From Deltaproteobacteria bacterium (GTDB lineage: Bacteria; Desulfobacterota; Desulfuromonadia; Desulfuromonadales; Geopsychrobacteraceae), in NCBI GenBank assembly GCA_024276905.1, contig JAJRWF010000152.1, forward strand, positions 1 through 62,597: DNA of 62,597 nt, written 5' to 3'. Below the pieces are notes generated by a model. That model was not told where the DNA came from, searched no databases, and was given only the letters and a program-made list of their open reading frames with translations. Shown here piece after piece: positions 26,090-35,906 of this stretch. The translations under genes were made by a program, and so were the position numbers. Positions within the stretch are counted from its first letter, which is position 1. Each line of letters begins with the position of its first letter.

Positions 26090-27328
26090 CTAACCGGCCA
26101 TTTCGCGCAGATTCTGCACCCGCTCCACCACCGGGGGGTGGGAGTAGTAGAAACGTGCATAGGTCGGGTGGGGGTGCAGATTAGAGAGGTTCTTCCTGCT
26201 CATCTGAATCAGGGCTGTTGCCAGGTTTTCGGGGTTGCCGTGAAGATCGCAGGCGAAGCGGTCGGCCTGGTATTCATCCTTGCGCGACAGGGTACTGAAG
26301 AGCGGCGTGAGGGGAAAGGTCAGGATGCCGGAGAGAAAGAGGAGGATCACCAGCCGGGCGTAAAAGCTGGCCTCCGTAAGTCCGACGAGCTGCGGTAGCC
26401 CCTGCCAGCCGATGAGGGCATGGGCCAGCCAGCAGTAAAAGAGCGCGACCCCGGCCAGCAAAACCATCCGTTTTTGGATGTGTTTCTTCTTCATATGTCC
26501 CAGTTCGTGGGCCAGCACTACCAGAATTTCCTCTTTGGAGAGCTGCTCCAGCAGGGTGTCGAACAGTACCACCCGCTTCTGTTTGCCGAAGCCGGTAAAG
26601 TAGGCGTTGGAATGTCCGCTGCGCCTGGAGGCATCCACCTGCAGAACCTTGCTTACCGACAGGCCCGTCCTGGTCATCATCGCACGGATCTCCTCCTCCA
26701 GACCCTCGACCTTGAGCGGTTCAAATTTGAAAAAGAGCGGTTCGATGACGTAGGGCGAGATGAGCATCATTAAAAGGCCGAAACCGACCAGCAAGGCCCA
26801 GACCCAGAGCCACCAGCTTTCCGGGGCGGCCTGGATAAGCCACAAGGCTGCCGCAGCCAGGGTGGTGAAGAAGAGCGTGGAGAGCAGCAGAGATTTGACC
26901 AGATCGGCGCACCAGAGCTTGAAACTCATGTTGTTGAAGCCGAAATGACTCTCGATCTTGAAATGGTTGTAGAGATCGAAGGGCAGGTCAATCAGGGTTT
27001 TGGCCAGCGACAGGAACAGGAAGAAGGCGAGGCCGGCGGTGATGAAGTTTAGCGCATAGTCCGCAATCCAGCCGTCGTACCAGGCCATGAGACCGCCGAA
27101 AATAAACAACAGCGTCAGGGCGCTGTCGAAGAGGCTCTGCACCAGGGAAACCTGTCCCTTGGTGAGGGTATAGGCAGAGGATTTCGTCAGGGCCTCGGGA
27201 TCGACAACCCCCTCGAAGCCCGGCGGGATCTCACTGCCGTGCTGTTTGAGGTGACGGTTATTGAGAAAGTGAAGTCCCAGCCCGAAGCCGAGGACGGCCA
27301 GATAAAGCAGAATGATGAAAGTTGTCAT
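26090..27328 (-). CDS. M48-family membrane metalloprotease (Ste24/CAAX protease type)
   Basis: A 412-residue membrane protease with about seven transmembrane segments, the zinc motif HELGH at 274-278 and the downstream EYQADRFA that provides the third ligand. The N-terminal half has the extended membrane region of Ste24 rather than the shorter HtpX. In bacteria such proteins degrade damaged membrane proteins or act on peptides; the exact substrate is unknown. It precedes nhaA in the same direction but with a 317-base gap. Confidence 0.92.
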   Translation of the reverse strand: MTTFIILLYLAVLGFGLGLHFLNNRHLKQHGSEIPPGFEGVVDPEALTKSSAYTLTKGQVSLVQSLFDSALTLLFIFGGLMAWYDGWIADYALNFITAGLAFFLFLSLAKTLIDLPFDLYNHFKIESHFGFNNMSFKLWCADLVKSLLLSTLFFTTLAAAALWLIQAAPESWWLWVWALLVGFGLLMMLISPYVIEPLFFKFEPLKVEGLEEEIRAMMTRTGLSVSKVLQVDASRRSGHSNAYFTGFGKQKRVVLFDTLLEQLSKEEILVVLAHELGHMKKKHIQKRMVLLAGVALFYCWLAHALIGWQGLPQLVGLTEASFYARLVILLFLSGILTFPLTPLFSTLSRKDEYQADRFACDLHGNPENLATALIQMSRKNLSNLHPHPTYARFYYSHPPVVERVQNLREMAG

Positions 27329-27434
27329 GGCTGGGGATTATACAGAAATTCCGCGACAAATCATCGCCTGTGCGCTAAAAACAACTCTGCAATGTTTTTT
27401 TTGAATTCGACCTCTTACGAAAAGAACTCAAGCC

Positions 27435-27932
27435 ATGCCTGAAACCATCATTCTCAATTTCCAGTTGACCAGAGAGCTGTGGCGGAAGTTTTTCGATGCT
27501 CACTATGGTTGCGACCGGTCGTTGAAACTGCGTTACCTCTGGGGGGTGGTCTGTATCATTATCGGTACCAGCGGATTCGGTGGTTTTTTTGAATCGCAAG
27601 CCATCGCCGCATTATTGTTGGCGACCGGATTCTACGGTGTTTTGTCGAAACATCTACTGATCTACAAATCGTTGCGCGCGGCCTGCCGACATCCTTTTTT
27701 CGGCAAGGAGTTGACCGTCGCGGTTTCACCCGCCGAGATTTCAGTACGCAGCGAGAATTCCGGTTACAGTCAACCCTGGGACAATTTTGTCGGTTATCGC
27801 AAGCTCGACGCCGGATTTTTGCTCTATCATGACAAAAATGCCTTCTTTTTTATCCCGCTTACGGCGATGAGTGCAGGCAATGTCAGCCGGATCGTACATA
27901 TTTTGAACAGGGCCGAGGTGCCGAATTTGTAA
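27435..27932 (+). CDS. YcxB-like membrane protein
   Basis: A 165-residue protein with an N-terminal soluble strand region, two transmembrane helices (about 32-75) and a C-terminal beta-rich part (TVAVSPAEISVRSENSGYSQPWDNFVGYRK) followed by FFFIPLTAMS, the pattern of the YcxB-like family. Function unknown. Diverges from the M48 gene across 106 bases. Confidence 0.7.
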   Translation: MPETIILNFQLTRELWRKFFDAHYGCDRSLKLRYLWGVVCIIIGTSGFGGFFESQAIAALLLATGFYGVLSKHLLIYKSLRAACRHPFFGKELTVAVSPAEISVRSENSGYSQPWDNFVGYRKLDAGFLLYHDKNAFFFIPLTAMSAGNVSRIVHILNRAEVPNL

Positions 27933-27974
27933 CGTCTGCACCGTTACGCTTTTATTGACGAATAAAGAGGACTT

Positions 27975-28223
27975 ATGAATCTGGACCGTCTTTTGAACGA
28001 TGCTTTCGGGATTTACCATCAGTATCCAATCGTGGTTGCGAGCGTTGCTGTCGTGCTGATCTTCCTGGTTTATAAAAATGTGAAAGCGAGTTTTAAAATT
28101 GTTCTTTTATTCCTTTTTCTGGCCGCGTTTTTCTACGCAATCAGCCTTTTTGGCGATGTCTTTTCAACCGGAGCAAAAAACCGGGATCAGATGATTAACA
28201 AAACCAGAAAGCTGATTGATTGA
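27975..28223 (+). CDS. Small two-helix membrane protein, unknown
   Basis: An 82-residue protein with two hydrophobic helices (about 18-33 and 40-60) and a basic C-terminal tail. AAAGAGG lies before the ATG. It follows the YcxB-like gene by 42 bases and may share its transcript. No family is recognised. Confidence 0.6.
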   Translation: MNLDRLLNDAFGIYHQYPIVVASVAVVLIFLVYKNVKASFKIVLLFLFLAAFFYAISLFGDVFSTGAKNRDQMINKTRKLID

Positions 28224-28281
28224 GAAATTGACGACAAGATCAGTCCCCTGAGCACCTGGAAGCTTAGGGCCCATATCGTAT

Positions 28282-28821
28282 TTACTTTTGACTGCGCCTC
28301 TTTTTTTTTGTCCTGACCGAGCTATTTATTTTTACTGGTTTTGTCGCTGTCTTGAACTCCGTTTCATAGCTGATGGTAAATTTGATTTCACCGGCATTGC
28401 GCATGCTCTGGAAGTGGGCGTTATTTTTATCAAAAGGGCAGATCGGCAGCTTGCAGCGTTCAAAACCGAACTTGCTGTAATAGCCGGGTTCTCCCAGCAC
28501 AAAGAGCGTCCTGTCTTTGACCTCCGCTTGTCTTAAAGCGAAGCGCAGCAGTTCCGAACCGACCCCTTGGCGTTGAAAATCAGGGGATACCGCCATCGGC
28601 GCCAGATGCAGGCCGCAGATCTCCCGGTCGTTAAAGGCATTGGAAAAGGCGATGTAGGCGATAGCCTTGCCGGTGTGCAGGCAGATCCATTCGTGGATCG
28701 GCTTGTTATTCTGGTGGAATTGTTCAACCAGCCGGGCTTCATATTCGCTGCGTGGAAACGCGCGACGTAAAAGCGCGTAGGCTTTGGCGCGGTGTTACTC
28801 TTTAAGTTTCTGGATTTTCAT
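28282..28821 (-). pseudogene. GNAT-family N-acetyltransferase with an in-frame TAA near its start
   Basis: The reading frame is a full GNAT protein of the GCN5-related N-acetyltransferase family. The acetyl-CoA loop reads QRQGVGSELL and the N-terminal part reads AYALLRRAFPRSEYEARLVEQ. The ATG at 28821 is followed after eight codons by TAA at 28795-28797, then the frame stays open to 28282. Between that stop and the Met at 28596 there is no ATG, GTG or TTG in frame, and starting there would remove about 75 residues. The stop is one C-to-T change from CAA (Gln). It is a recent pseudogene, a sequence error, or a read-through case. Confidence 0.75.
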
Positions 28822-28847
28822 TGCAAAGCCTTTTTAGGGAAAACTTG

Positions 28848-29081
28848 TCAGCGTAAGGGCTCAAACAGGTATTCCAGACCGTTGACCTTGATCTCGTAGA
28901 CCGTTCCCAGCATCTGCCCCAGTTTTCCTTTCGGGAAGCCTTGCTGGGCAAACCAGACGACATAGGGTTCTGGCAGGTCGATCAGGCGCATGCCCTGGTG
29001 TTTGCCGAAGGGCATACGCATCTCAGCCAGCTCGATCAGCGCCTGGTGGTCAAATGTGGGGCCGGGTTCTGTTTTAATCAT
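28848..29081 (-). CDS. DUF3820 family protein
   Basis: A 77-residue protein with the family core MPFGKHQGMRLIDLPEPYVVWF and GFPKGKLGQML. These small proteins share a fold with exonuclease-associated domains but have no settled function. The gene lies 26 bases upstream of the broken acetyltransferase. Only a weak ribosome site is seen before the ATG at 29081. Confidence 0.8.
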   Translation of the reverse strand: MIKTEPGPTFDHQALIELAEMRMPFGKHQGMRLIDLPEPYVVWFAQQGFPKGKLGQMLGTVYEIKVNGLEYLFEPLR

Positions 29082-29174
29082 CGGTTTCTTATGCTTCTGG
29101 TTGTTGTGCTCGCCGTGCTTCGGCCTCGAGAAAAATCCGCCTGACCAGGATAAACGGAAGGCCCATGTGCATGG

Positions 29175-29522
29175 TCAGCACTCGGCGAGGCTTTTGACGA
29201 TGTCTATTTCACCTTGGCGGCCGAGCGTGCGCATCGCCTCCCTGGCGCTTTCAGCGTATTCTCTGACGTCTCCGGTCAGATAGGCAAAGACAAAGGCAGC
29301 CAGTTCGGCGCGGGCAGCAGCGTGTTTTTCCTCAGCGGTTCTTTTGCTCCCCGCTTTCAGCCACAACTCTTCGGAGCGGCTTTGATGAAAGGCAATGGCA
29401 TCGCTGGTGATTGCCAGACGTCTGGCCAGAGATTGCTTTTCACTGGAGCGAAAGGCCGCAATGAGATTTTCGGAGAAATCTTCCTGGATCAGTTCGGCAA
29501 GACGTATCAGTTTGTTTTTCAA
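29175..29522 (-). CDS. Small helical hypothetical protein
   Basis: A 115-residue, mostly helical and charged protein beginning at TTG (29522) with GAGG five bases upstream. Segments such as AELAAFVFAYLTGDVREYAESAREAMRTLG suggest a helical bundle. No family is recognised. It sits in a run of short minus-strand genes (29175-30211) that may be cotranscribed. Confidence 0.5.
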   Translation of the reverse strand: MKNKLIRLAELIQEDFSENLIAAFRSSEKQSLARRLAITSDAIAFHQSRSEELWLKAGSKRTAEEKHAAARAELAAFVFAYLTGDVREYAESAREAMRTLGRQGEIDIVKSLAEC

Positions 29523-29584
29523 CAGTGCCTCGGGTCATGAAGTCGTTGTCGGATGATTCTCGCTCAGACGCGTTTTCAGAGATT

Positions 29585-29950
29585 TTATTTCGACTGCTTA
29601 AGCCGATCACCGAGGGCGGCGAAAGGGGAGTGGGCAAGCGAAGGTTTGTTCAGGCGCTCGGTCGGACCATCAGTGTCGCGCTGTTCCTGTACGCCACCGC
29701 TGTGTTCATGGTCATGACAGTAGAGACACAAGAGCTCCCAGTTGCTGCCGTCGGCCGGATTGTAATCGTGATCGTGATTTTTGTGGTGGACAGTTAATTC
29801 CCGGAGTTTTTTGCCCTCGAATTCGCGGCTGCAACGGCCACAGACATGGGGGAAGAGTTTCAGGGCCTGCTCACGGTATCCAGCCTGCCGTTGTTGTTCT
29901 TCCTTGCGCATCAGCGCGACGAGCTGATCATTGTGTTCAGAGGTCGTCAT
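29585..29950 (-). CDS. yajD: YajD-family HNH nuclease
   Basis: A 121-residue protein with an HNH core: CGRC, then LTVHHKNHDHDYNPADGSNWELLCLYCHDHEH, giving the paired cysteines and catalytic histidines of the family. E. coli YajD is the reference. Role is unknown; the fold cuts DNA in relatives. AGGAGA precedes the ATG at 29950. Confidence 0.88.
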   Translation of the reverse strand: MTTSEHNDQLVALMRKEEQQRQAGYREQALKLFPHVCGRCSREFEGKKLRELTVHHKNHDHDYNPADGSNWELLCLYCHDHEHSGGVQEQRDTDGPTERLNKPSLAHSPFAALGDRLKQSK

Positions 29951-29965
29951 GGTATCTCCTGATTC

Positions 29966-30211
29966 TTATCGGCAGGCGACAAGGTTTGCCGTTTGTGATC
30001 TGAGATCAAAAACAACTTTTACCTTATTGTTCCTGAGTTGCTGCAGAACTTGCTCGACCTTGTCCTCCAGAGAACAGCCGGTATCACCCCAGTCCGCACC
30101 GTCACGGCTCACAAACTCCTGAATCATTCTGCGCAGGGTTGCCGGATCGAGCTGATCGTAAGGGATGTCCAGTCCTTCTTCGTGTTGGACGGTTGTTTTT
30201 TTATCGGACAC
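29966..30211 (-). CDS. YheU family protein
   Basis: An 81-residue protein with the YheU pattern (IPYDQLDPATLRRMIQEFVSRDGADWG). Function unknown. The start is taken as GTG at 30211, with GAGG six bases upstream; a TTG at 30223 is also in frame. It is followed after 15 bases by yajD. Confidence 0.75.
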   Translation of the reverse strand: MSDKKTTVQHEEGLDIPYDQLDPATLRRMIQEFVSRDGADWGDTGCSLEDKVEQVLQQLRNNKVKVVFDLRSQTANLVACR

Positions 30212-30443
30212 GGCGCACCTCAACAGGGGACAACAGAACCACGACTGTCAAAGGCGTTTAGGCCAACCCCTTGATATGACGTGGTAAATATTTTATTTTG
30301 TACCACACTTCGGTTGTGTCCACTCCATCATAATACAATTGCCCCTGAGAAAATACATTTTGGAACTCTGACCTTCGAAGCGTGTCTGGAGTACAATCGA
30401 AGAAAGAGGCCAGATGAGGATAACGCAAAGCAGGAGAGAATCG

Positions 30444-31121
30444 ATGACAAGACATATTTTCCTAAGGTTGTTTTTTTCACTGGCCCTCGCTTTGAGTGTA
30501 TTGGCCTGCAGCAGACCTTACTCCCTGAGTCGCCTTCCGGTGGCAACCCCGGTCCCCTATCAGCTGAGTCTGGAGTTTTCTTCAGCTTTGGAGGATTTGT
30601 ATTATGTGATGTCCGGGCCCGCCTTTACTTATGCTCGCTTCCCGGTCAATGAGCGAATGACCGCCCTGCTGAAGGCACAGACGCAACGTCAATCGTCCCT
30701 CGGCGCGTCAGGACAGGCTGTACTCAGGGTGCGCATCGAGAAATTGCAGACAATGTTTGACGAAATCGGCCTGAAGGACCGTCCGCGAAAACCGATACTT
30801 GTAGCCATGGCAGGGACTGTTGTTTCTGATGCAGGTCGACTGTTCCTGATCAGCGATATTGATAGCGGCGGAGATTTTCCGCTGCCGGTATCGACGCGGA
30901 AAACAGTCAGGATGACACTTCTTCTACAGGTGGAAAAAGCCGGACAACAGCTGGGCGAAAAAAGGGTGGTGGTTGAATTCACCGAAGCTCACCACTGGTA
31001 TGATGAGGATAGCGTCTCTGTCGATTACTATCGCTATAATTTTGAACCGGTTCTTGACGAAGTTTATCGTAAAGCCCTTGCCGAGGTTGGGGCCTTTGTT
31101 GAACAGACGCTGGGCAATTGA
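30444..31121 (+). CDS. Hypothetical lipoprotein
   Basis: A 225-residue secreted lipoprotein: signal peptide with lipobox LSVLAC (Cys22) and a mature part rich in beta strands (VRIEKLQTMFDE, VRMTLLLQVEKAGQQLGEKRVVVEF). It resembles the ABC-type transport auxiliary lipoproteins in general shape, but no signature is certain. AGGAGA lies before the ATG at 30444; the frame is open 30 bases further upstream. It stands alone in front of the convergent rhomboid gene. Confidence 0.65.
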   Translation: MTRHIFLRLFFSLALALSVLACSRPYSLSRLPVATPVPYQLSLEFSSALEDLYYVMSGPAFTYARFPVNERMTALLKAQTQRQSSLGASGQAVLRVRIEKLQTMFDEIGLKDRPRKPILVAMAGTVVSDAGRLFLISDIDSGGDFPLPVSTRKTVRMTLLLQVEKAGQQLGEKRVVVEFTEAHHWYDEDSVSVDYYRYNFEPVLDEVYRKALAEVGAFVEQTLGN

Positions 31122-31146
31122 AATAGTCGAAAAACAGAGTGTCAGG

Positions 31147-32091
31147 TTATCGCAGGGCTGCCCACCAGACCAGCAGTACCAGTGATGTGCAGCCCAGCGC
31201 GAGCAGTCGATTGAGCCGGACCCCAGGTCGTCCGTAACGATTCAGCATGGATTCTGCAACCAGTCCCAGTCCGAAGCCACAGACAAAGCCGAACAGATGT
31301 GCCCCCAGATCGGTTCGCTCACCGGAGCTGCCGAGCAAGGCCAGCAGTGCCAGCGCGGCAGCAACAGGAAGTATCCAGCGGCGGCGGAGATTGTGCCGGT
31401 AGCGGATCAGTCCGATGGCCGCCAGTAAGCCAACGGCCCCGAAAACCGCAGTCGAAGCTCCAACCGCGCGGTGGTCGGGCTGCTGCAGCAGGGCATTGCA
31501 CAGGTTGCCGAAAACACCACTTGCCAACAGCAGGCTCCAGCCCAGTCCTGAACCCAGATCCCGACAGAGCCGAACGACAAACAGTGCACCGATGATCATA
31601 TTGCCGAGCAGATGCAGCCAGTCGGCATGCAGGGTCAGGGAGGTGAGCAGCCGCCACCACTGGCCCTGCATGATCTTTTCGACATGGGCGTTGCCGAGAC
31701 CGACCCAGTCGACCGGATGATGACCGAGCAGGTTGATCGAAAGCAGGGTGAGATTGTGGAAACAGGCGATCAGGAACAGGACTGAAAGCGTACTCAGAAT
31801 ATTGTCCTGTGGGGGGATGACGTCGGGCAGGGGAGGTGGCCAGTTGTGATTCTCCTGCTCATAAAGGCGCAGTTCCTTGCAGGCACGATCAAAGTAAACA
31901 GGCGGAACGATGATCTGCCAGCCGCTGGCGTGGTCCTCACAACGAAAGGGGATCTGGCGCGCCTGCAGGACCAGTTCCCAACGGCGCAACAGTTTTTTGC
32001 TGAGGAGAACCGGACCATCCTCTTGCAGATCCGACGGCAGGGCCAGCCATTCTGGATACTCAAAAGGGGGATGTTTCCGGTTTTTGTCCAT
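31147..32091 (-). CDS. Rhomboid-family intramembrane serine protease
   Basis: A 314-residue protein with a soluble N-terminal domain (about 1-95) and six to seven transmembrane helices. The catalytic serine is Ser213 in GASTAVFG, the histidine is His265 in AHLFGF, and the oxyanion residue is Asn164 in HLLGN, so it should be active. It cleaves membrane-spanning substrates inside the bilayer. The N-terminal domain looks like a small alpha/beta module that could bind substrate or partners. Confidence 0.9.
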   Translation of the reverse strand: MDKNRKHPPFEYPEWLALPSDLQEDGPVLLSKKLLRRWELVLQARQIPFRCEDHASGWQIIVPPVYFDRACKELRLYEQENHNWPPPLPDVIPPQDNILSTLSVLFLIACFHNLTLLSINLLGHHPVDWVGLGNAHVEKIMQGQWWRLLTSLTLHADWLHLLGNMIIGALFVVRLCRDLGSGLGWSLLLASGVFGNLCNALLQQPDHRAVGASTAVFGAVGLLAAIGLIRYRHNLRRRWILPVAAALALLALLGSSGERTDLGAHLFGFVCGFGLGLVAESMLNRYGRPGVRLNRLLALGCTSLVLLVWWAALR

Positions 32092-32182
32092 GGCCGGTAG
32101 AATGACAGATCTGGTTTACGCCGTCATCTGCAAACTGGCAAGGGGTGACCCTGGAGCAGAGACTGAACAGGCTGGTTGAGGA

Positions 32183-32347
32183 CTAGTGTCCCGTGCGGTT
32201 AATTCTGCCTTCTAATTCTGGCCCTTTTGGCTGCGGTCTGCGTTCCTCCTCCTCGGCTTAACTCAGGCTAGACCTGCGTCGGCGCGCCTTGTCCGCAGTC
32301 AAAATGACTCAGAATTAATTGACACAACTAACCAAACGGGACACTAG
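32183..32347 (+). repeat. 165-bp palindromic element, copy A
   Basis: Begins CTAGTGTCCCGT and ends ACGGGACACTAG, with the inner sequence also partly self-complementary. The same element occurs in reverse at 44455-44619; by eye the two differ at one base (G here, A in the reverse copy, near 32229). It carries no protein gene. If the outer CTAG is a duplicated target, the element is 157 bases. It looks like a MITE, moved by a transposase that is not in this window. Confidence 0.9.
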
Positions 32348-32554
32348 GGTTGGGTTGAGATGGGCAAAAGTATCGACATCAGGTGTTTCACCAGCAACCG
32401 CTCGGTGAAGTCCCGCCTCAACTTTCTACGACGAACGTTCTGGACCCGCAGGCGAGTCGAAAATTTATACCTCGCTTCGAAGAGGAAATGGTAGAATGTC
32501 CCTCCAGTGTGCCACTTTTAGATCGCGTAATCCCCCGAGAATCAGGATCAGTTG

Positions 32555-34978
32555 ATGGCCTACCCGGAGCACAAAATCCCTCCTCGCGGCCGCGGTTCAA
32601 GCCGCTGGTTTCTCTTTCTGACCTTTTTCCATCTCTTACCGTTCCCCTGGTATATGGCGGTCGCCGGCGGTCTGGCCCCGGCCAGTTTTCTTTTTGCTGC
32701 CGGGTTGTCGAGCCTCTTTATCACCGATGGTGATTCATTGGCTTTCGCGGCCTTCTTGTTGGCCCCGGCTTTAATTGCCGGGGCGCTCTATTATTTCCTT
32801 TCCTGGCTGCTGGCATTGCTGATTGGCAAGCTGCAAGCACCGGTCATGCGAACGCTCAGCCTGTCGCTGGTATTGGCAGGCGGCTTGATCGGGGCGATGA
32901 ATCCGATTTTCATCTCGGGGGGGCACGGCAGTTCCTCGGCATTCAGCCTCTACGGTTTTATTGACGCTCTGGCCGAATTCGGCGTGCCGCCTTCTGCCGC
33001 TGTTGCCTATTTCTCTTCTTTGGCTTTGGTGCTCTTTGGTTTGTTGGGCTACCAGCATCTGGCTGCCCGGCACCAGGCGATGACTGTGCAGCGGTGGCAA
33101 TGGCAGCGTCGCCTGCAACGTCGAGTTGTCGTTGGCAGTCTGCTGATTCTGGTCCTGTCCCTTGGCTGGACACATCGAACCCTGTTGTTTGTAAAGCCCC
33201 TGGCAGATATGGGGATTGCCGCTGCGCAATATCGTCTGGCGATGGTGATCAAGGAAAAAACCGGGGCAGTTTACGGTTCGTCCGGTTATCAGCGCTGGTT
33301 GGTGCGGGCGGCCGAGCAGGGACATATCAAAGCGGCATTGCAGCTGGCGTTGTCTCCGCGTTCAAGGGAAGAGAAGTTCCGCTGGTTGAAGGTGGCGGCT
33401 GAGGGTGGGATGGCCGAAGCGCAGTACAGGCTCTATCAGGAGCTTTCGAAATCCTCCCCGGCGGGGATTGAATCCTCAGCATCGGCCTCTGCCTGGTTGA
33501 AACAGGCGGCAAACAATCGATACGCAGCTGCCCAGTATGAACTTGGTCGCCAGTTTATCAGCGGTAACCCCGGGCTGGGGATTGAGCAGGATGTTGCCGA
33601 AGCACGCCGCTGGTGGGAGCAGGCCGCAGAGAACGGGTATGCTGAGGCGATGGCAGACCTTGCCCGGCGCTACCAAAAGGGGGCGGATGGTTTCCCACGT
33701 GATCCCCGGCGGGCTATCGAACTCTTGAATTTGCTGGCGGACTCTTATCAATCAGGCCTCAATGGTCTGCCCCGGGATAAGCAGTCGGCTGCCTCCCGGC
33801 GAGCAGCGGCCGAGCAGATCGCTGCATTTGAAGAACGGTCGGCGCAAAATGATCCCCTGGCTCAGGCGCAATTGGGGCGTGAGCTCCTGGAGGTGAGGGG
33901 CGCAACAATCGAAACCCTGAGTGAGGCGCTGGCGCTGTTGGAGAAAGCCGCCAGCCAGGGGGATTCTCAGGTGCAATATTAATTGGGCGCGGTTTTTCTG
34001 CTGGGTCGCAAGGGATTGGAAATCGATCTGCCGCGTGGACGCAAATGGTGGGCGAGAGCTGTGGAGCAGAACCACGTCAAGACGATGGAATATGTTGCGC
34101 CAGCCTACCAGACTGGGCGCTTCGGTTACCCTGTCGACCTCCTGAAATCGAAAGAGCTGGTCCGACGGCTGGTTGATGCCTATCGCGATGGGCTCAATGG
34201 TGTAGCGGCTAATCCGATCAAGGAGCGTTATTGGCGTAACGAACTGAAGTATTTTGATCGGCTCTTCGAGCTGACCGGCGGAAGCTATCAATCGCCGGAT
34301 GAACTGCAACGCAGAGCCGAGGCGGGGGATGAGCAGGCACAATATCAACTTGGGCGGCAGATGGTGGTCAGCGGTCCACCGTCGCAGCGCCGGCAAGGCG
34401 TAGTCTGGATCGAACGCGCTGCCGAGGGCGGTTATGCCGAGGCGCAGTATCGACTGGTGACCTATTTTGAGCGTCAGGCGGGAATTATGCGCCGCAGCCC
34501 GCAGCGTGGGATCGGATTTTTGCGAGCGGCGGCAGAACAGAATCATCTGCCCGCGATGGGGACGCTGGCGCTCGGTTACGAGAAAGGCCGTTACGGTTTG
34601 TCCTCCGACTATGGGAAGGCGAAAGATTGGTATCAACGGTTGGTGCAGGCCTACGAGTCGGGGGAGTATCTCGGCGAGATTGATGAGCGGTTTATGCCAT
34701 TTCATCGACAGCGTTTAATCTACGCCGCGAAGGTTCTGAAAATAGAGCAGGAGACAGCACGGCGTTACGCAGCGGCCTCTCCGTTGGAGCGACAGGTTAT
34801 GGCAGTTGAAGAACGCTATCGGATCAGCTATCAGAACGCGGTTAATGCCCTTGCACAGGGTGATGGCACCGCCGCAGGTAAAATAAGGTTCCGCGTCGAA
34901 GCCGAACGTTTGCGCGAAGAATCACAGCGCCTGCGTGACGCAGAGATCGCGCGGCTTAAGGAGCTGGCGGCCGAATGA
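32555..34978 (+). pseudogene. Sel1-repeat membrane protein interrupted by TAA
   Basis: One frame of 808 codons encodes an N-terminal membrane region (about four to five helices, residues 18-215) and at least ten Sel1/TPR-like repeats (AEQGHIKAALQLA, AAEGGMAEAQYRL, AANNRYAAAQYELG and so on). It is broken only by TAA at 33980-33982 (codon 476), in a repeat where neighbours have AQYQLG; CAA to TAA is one transition. A TTG directly follows the stop and could allow reinitiation. Start is ATG at 32555 with AGGA upstream. Sel1 proteins act as scaffolds for complexes. Confidence 0.85.
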
Positions 34979-35117
34979 AGACTTTTGACAAAGCAGAAAA
35001 AGGAGACCGTATTCTGGGCGCGGAATCCCGAAAAGACAGACGGGACTGAATTTGCCACTTAGAATTTCAAAGTGAGTTGATCGTCAAACAGTAAGTTACC
35101 TTTGAACGGAGGCTGAG

Positions 35118-35906
35118 ATGTACATTGTTGCGGTACATGGTTGGCAAACCGAGGAGGCCGCCGCCGCTAAAGTCATTGCCGAGGTGTTGGGAATTCTGGT
35201 TTTTGAGGCGCGGCAGAAGATTGCCGGTGGCAGTCCGACCGTCCTCGTCAGCTTTGCGGACCCGGAGCAGGCCAAGATGGTCGCTCTCAAGCTGACGCGG
35301 AGTGGAGTTCCGGCGCGGATGATCGACACTCAGGCTGTGCGCAGCAACAGTCAGCCGGTTCGAATCACTCACTTTGAACTGGGATCGCAGTCACTGCGGG
35401 TTCGGTCTGCTGAGGGTGAGTCTTTTACCCTTGAATACGCCAGTATGGCCCTGTTGCTGGTTGCGATCAGCAGCAGCGGACAGCTGACGACCATGGCGAC
35501 AGGGACGAAACGTAAATTCAGTCTCGGGAAAACGCTGCTTGCCGGTGGTCTCCCGATGACCAAAAAAGTGAAAACAGAAGTACGTCAGACCACTGAGGAG
35601 CGGGACAAGGTTCTGTGGCTCTATTCCCGGGAGAGGAGACGGTTGCTCTTCGAACGTGCTGCGCTCGATTTTACCGGTCTTGGAGAGGCCATGCAGTTGT
35701 CGCGGGATCTCAATTTTACTCATCTGGAAAATGAGTTGCGTCGCCTGGCGGCCCGGGCGATTTATGATGATCGTCTGCTCAGGCGCGCCGGATTGACCCA
35801 GCTTCTCGGTCAGCCTCTGAATCCTGAGACCGATCTCGACCTGGCGTTTGAGATTCTGGCGCGCGCTCTCTGGAAGGGCCGTCAAGCGCCCGCTGCAGCA
35901 GACTGA
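35118..35906 (+). CDS. Hypothetical protein with an N-terminal alpha/beta domain
   Basis: A 262-residue protein with strong ribosome site GGAGG before the ATG at 35118. The first 75 residues look like a small alpha/beta domain (MYIVAVHGWQTEEAAAAKVIAE... PTVLVSFADPEQAKMVALKL), perhaps ligand- or RNA-binding. The middle has a hydrophobic patch (YASMALLLVAIS) and the C-terminal half is helical and charged. No family is recognised. The last 128 bases overlap the 3' end of the convergent glycosyltransferase. Confidence 0.6.
   Translation: MYIVAVHGWQTEEAAAAKVIAEVLGILVFEARQKIAGGSPTVLVSFADPEQAKMVALKLTRSGVPARMIDTQAVRSNSQPVRITHFELGSQSLRVRSAEGESFTLEYASMALLLVAISSSGQLTTMATGTKRKFSLGKTLLAGGLPMTKKVKTEVRQTTEERDKVLWLYSRERRRLLFERAALDFTGLGEAMQLSRDLNFTHLENELRRLAARAIYDDRLLRRAGLTQLLGQPLNPETDLDLAFEILARALWKGRQAPAAAD

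Noticed and set aside
33980-33982. Genetic-code change with TAA read as Gln
   Set aside because: TAA ends many intact genes here (for example the ABC permease, DUF2238 gene, nuoD and nuoG), so it is a normal stop; the two interrupted genes are better explained by mutation, error or local read-through.
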